NCBI GenBank assembly: GCA_964425485.1
Contig: CAYRML010000014.1
Coordinates: 1 to 24,332 of the forward strand
Source: CAYRML01 sp964425485
GTDB lineage: Bacteria > Bacillota > Dehalobacteriia > UBA4068
Length of the DNA stretch: 24,332 nt
Reading direction: 5' to 3'
A program made the translations under genes and the position numbers. Positions 22,482 to 24,332 of this stretch are shown here, piece after piece. Every line of letters begins with the position of its first letter. Position 1 is the stretch's first letter. The notes beneath the pieces were generated by a model. That model ran no database searches. It saw nothing but the letters and a program-made list of their open reading frames with translations, and was not told the origin of the DNA.

Positions 22482-23348
22482 TTATCTTTCTTTTTGCAGC
22501 AGAATCCCATCCAAAATGCCCGCATCACTGACCAATAATTGTCGAATGGAGAATACTTCCATCAAAGATAGTATAATGGCTAATCCTTGCACCACAATCT
22601 CGCCTCTTTTCCGGAGTAACGGCGAATAAGCACAGCGTTCGGCTTCCGAAAGCGGTTCCAGAATAGCCCACAGTTCCTGAAATTGTTCATAAGTACAAAT
22701 TTTTCCATGCACAAATTTGCGGTCATATTGACTCAAACCATGTAATACGGCCACGGCAGAGGTAAAGCTACCACCAATGCCAACAACCTTAATATTATTT
22801 ACCTCAATCCTGAAGGGAAAGGAGGTTTTTTCCAGACGAGACTTAATTTCCGCTCTGTCCCAAGCGGCCTTTTTTGCTCTCACAGCGCCCATCTCCACAC
22901 TAACGATTTGCAGCCGATCGGCTTGCCTGAAAATAATTTCGCTGGATCCACCTCCCACATCCATCATCAGGCAGTCCTGGTCCTTAACAAGGGAACTTGC
23001 ACCTAAAAATGATAATGCGGCCTCTTCGTCTCCCCTGAGTATCTCTATCTGCCACAGGCAGGCTTCTTCGACCCGATTGATAAGCTCCTGCCGATTAGCA
23101 GCCTCACGCACTGCGCTGGTGGCGACAACATAAACCTCATTGATAGAAGCTGCATCTAAGATGCGCTTTATTTCAAGAAGAGCGGCCACCGTTGCTTCTA
23201 TACTCTGGGGCGATAAAATCCCCGGCGCGGCCAAATCGCCCAATCTGGTAGTCGTCAAAAAGGTATATTGCGGTATAACTTGGCCATTACAAATCTGCCC
23301 GGCCAACATCTGTACAGTATTGGAGCCAATATCAACAGCAGCGCGCAC
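22482..23348 (-). CDS. Exopolyphosphatase / pppGpp phosphohydrolase family protein
   Basis: Ppx/GppA enzyme of the ASKHA fold, which releases phosphate from polyphosphate or from the alarmone pppGpp; the sequence alone does not say which. From the GTG at 23348 (288 residues) it begins MRAAVDIGSNTVQML with the phosphate-1 loop DIGSNT (6-11), then VVATSAVREAANR, ILRGDEEAALSFLGA, MMDVGGGSSEIIF and VGIGGSFTSAVAVLHGL. This is the short, about 300-residue form without the C-terminal HD-like domains. The start is chosen because AGGAGGTG lies 7 nt upstream; the longer in-frame ATG at 23387 would add 13 residues coded across that ribosome binding site. A hairpin lies just upstream. Confidence 0.93.
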   Translation of the reverse strand: MRAAVDIGSNTVQMLAGQICNGQVIPQYTFLTTTRLGDLAAPGILSPQSIEATVAALLEIKRILDAASINEVYVVATSAVREAANRQELINRVEEACLWQIEILRGDEEAALSFLGASSLVKDQDCLMMDVGGGSSEIIFRQADRLQIVSVEMGAVRAKKAAWDRAEIKSRLEKTSFPFRIEVNNIKVVGIGGSFTSAVAVLHGLSQYDRKFVHGKICTYEQFQELWAILEPLSEAERCAYSPLLRKRGEIVVQGLAIILSLMEVFSIRQLLVSDAGILDGILLQKER

Positions 23349-23366
23349 AACTTTCCACCTCCTGAT

Positions 23367-23397
23367 AAATAAAAGGAGCATCAGCAATCGATGCCCC
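23367..23397 (-). terminator. Terminator or attenuator between the S1 gene and ppx
   Basis: GGAGCATC (23375-23382) pairs with GATGCCCC (23390-23397), with one mismatch, and is followed on the minus strand by TTTTATTTATC. It lies between the two genes and only 11-12 nt before the ppx AGGAGGTG site. Confidence 0.55.
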
Positions 23398-23418
23398 TAC
23401 TTGCACTTAATTATACAA

Positions 23419-23781
23419 TCAGCGTCCTTTTCTACCTTCTTGATGGCGCTTCAAAGCCAGCAGCTTTTCATTGCTATCCTTCATAAATTTAGCCAATTTG
23501 TCCTCAAAATAATTATCATTTTCCGGGGGTGGCGGAGGCGGAGCCTGTTTAACAGCCTGTTTGATGGAAAGGGCAATTTTACCGCCATCACCGATATTGA
23601 CTATTTTCACTTTAACGATATCTTGCTCCTTCAGAAAATCATTGACATCCTTGACATAAGAATCCGCAACTTCGGAAATATGAACCAGACCAGTGACCCC
23701 TTGAGCAATTTCTACAAATGCGCCGAATTTTGTGATACCGGTAATTTTACCATCCACAACGCTGCCTACTGTTAAATCCAT
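23419..23781 (-). CDS. yabR: S1-domain RNA-binding protein (YabR-like)
   Basis: A 120-residue protein with one S1 domain (residues 1-74: VGSVVDGKITGITKFGAFVE, GLVHISEVADSYVKDV, VKVKIVNIGDGGKIALSIK), then a run of six prolines (81-86) and a charged C-terminal tail (KLAKFMKDSNEKLLALKRHQEG). YabR proteins are found next to divIC in most Firmicutes, as here, but their function is not well defined; RNA or ribosome binding is the inference from the fold. It has its own TTGACA promoter. The proline run may slow translation and need elongation factor P. Confidence 0.93.
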   Translation of the reverse strand: MDLTVGSVVDGKITGITKFGAFVEIAQGVTGLVHISEVADSYVKDVNDFLKEQDIVKVKIVNIGDGGKIALSIKQAVKQAPPPPPPENDNYFEDKLAKFMKDSNEKLLALKRHQEGRKGR

Positions 23782-23819
23782 TTACTGCTTTTCCCTTCCA
23801 AGAAAATATTATTTTATTT

Positions 23820-23849
23820 ATTATAAGCTGATTAATAAAAAATTGTCAA
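23820..23849 (-). promoter_or_regulatory. Sigma-A promoter of the S1-domain gene
   Basis: TTGACA (23844-23849), 18-nt spacer, TATAAT (23820-23825) on the minus strand, about 40 nt before the ATG at 23781. Confidence 0.8.
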
Positions 23850-23876
23850 TATTTTATGCTTTTTGTCTGAAAAAAT

Positions 23877-24230
23877 TTAATGGATATTTTGGCTATCAAC
23901 ACCATCTTGCTCTTGAACAGCCGCATTTTCTTCCATAGGAGAAACCAAGGTTTCCCCTTCTCTTACCATGCCCAGATTAGCTCTGGCCAAAGTTTCTAGG
24001 TATGAATCATCATAAAGTAATTGTTTCTGTTTTTCTAAATCGGCATATCTTTTCTCTGCTTGGGCCAACTCTTGTTCATAAGATGCCAATTCTGCCTGCA
24101 TATTATTATATTGTATATAGCGCTCTCCAAAATAAAAAGCCACGAAAAAAGCAATGACCACAAAAGCTATCATTCCCCATCGTTTTTTACGCTTTCTGGG
24201 TAAAGTCGGTTCGACCGAGCGGCTGTTCAT
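23877..24230 (-). CDS. divIC: Septum formation initiator, DivIC/FtsB family
   Basis: Bitopic membrane protein of the division complex. From the ATG at 24230 it has 117 residues: a basic cytosolic N-terminus (PRKRKKR, 11-17), one membrane helix (about 18-35, MIAFVVIAFFVAFYFG), an extracytoplasmic coiled coil (39-73) and the family motif DSYLETLARANLGMVREGE (74-92). The start at 24230 is chosen because AAAGGTGG lies 7 nt upstream; in-frame ATGs at 24236 and 24284 are badly spaced and add a non-family N-terminus. It is followed by the yabR-like gene, the conserved divIC-yabR order of Firmicutes. Confidence 0.94.
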   Translation of the reverse strand: MNSRSVEPTLPRKRKKRWGMIAFVVIAFFVAFYFGERYIQYNNMQAELASYEQELAQAEKRYADLEKQKQLLYDDSYLETLARANLGMVREGETLVSPMEENAAVQEQDGVDSQNIH

Positions 24231-24269
24231 GCACATACCACCTTTATAATATAAAGCTCCATTATAACT

Positions 24270-24298
24270 ATTATAAGATGACATGATGCATAAATCAA
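24270..24298 (-). promoter_or_regulatory. Sigma-A promoter of divIC
   Basis: TTGATT (24293-24298), 17-nt spacer, TATAAT (24270-24275) on the minus strand, about 40 nt before the ATG at 24230. Confidence 0.75.
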
Positions 24299-24332
24299 GC
24301 TAAATGTGTAGATTTTTTATTTTAAAAATTAT

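Noticed and set aside
1..24332. CRISPR arrays, tRNA or rRNA genes, IS elements or prophage
   Set aside because: No regularly spaced repeats, no tRNA-like or rRNA motifs, and no transposase, integrase or phage genes were seen on either strand.

Overview
The window is chromosomal DNA of a spore-forming, probably anaerobic member of the Firmicutes, most likely class Clostridia. Moderate-to-low G+C, strong AGGAGG-type ribosome binding sites, spo0A and spoIVB, an argR-recN-spoIVB-spo0A arrangement, an iron-type alcohol dehydrogenase and a 2-hydroxyacyl-CoA dehydratase-type activation system all point that way. I cannot name a genus.

Layout. Positions 1-2.3 kb (minus): homoserine dehydrogenase followed by aspartate kinase, which is cut by the window edge. 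The kinase has an internal, in-frame start for a separate regulatory (beta) subunit. Positions 2.4-5.0 kb (minus): an Fe/Mn superoxide dismutase overlapping or abutting a DUF255 thioredoxin-fold protein. Positions 5.2-9.7 kb (plus): an iron alcohol dehydrogenase behind a perfect consensus promoter, then three overlapping genes for a split CoA-enzyme activase system (DUF2229-like protein, HgdB-like protein, ASKHA-type activase). The trio is visibly AT-richer than its surroundings. Positions 9.8-19.6 kb (minus): read 5' to 3' on the minus strand, a large structured RNA, its membrane-protein partner oapA, dxs, tlyA, nadK, argR, recN, spoIVB, spo0A. Positions 19.6-21.6 kb (minus): rbgA-rnhB-yraN, feeding towards the RNA. 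Positions 21.7-24.3 kb (minus): aroK, ppx/gppA, a YabR-like S1 protein and divIC, each with its own promoter or terminator signals.

The most interesting object is the roughly 590-nt gene-free stretch at 18.94-19.53 kb. I read it as an OLE RNA (ornate, large, extremophilic). It lies directly upstream of a four-helix membrane protein with highly basic ends that fits OapA, and inside the isoprenoid/tlyA/recN gene neighbourhood where OLE RNAs are known. It starts at a TTGATA-N17-TATAAT promoter and its two ends can pair to close the RNA. OLE itself is a known class, so this is a recognised rather than a new system, but the boundaries, the promoter and the altered upstream neighbourhood (yraN rather than xse/ispA genes) are worth recording.

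Other notable points are the aspartate kinase internal start, the split HgdB/DUF2229 trio with a Cys-rich activase tail, a Spo0A-box palindrome plus sigma-H-like promoter in front of spo0A, and an RNase HII in which the Arg of the GRG motif is Cys. Gene calls rest on reading motifs and synteny; no database search was possible.
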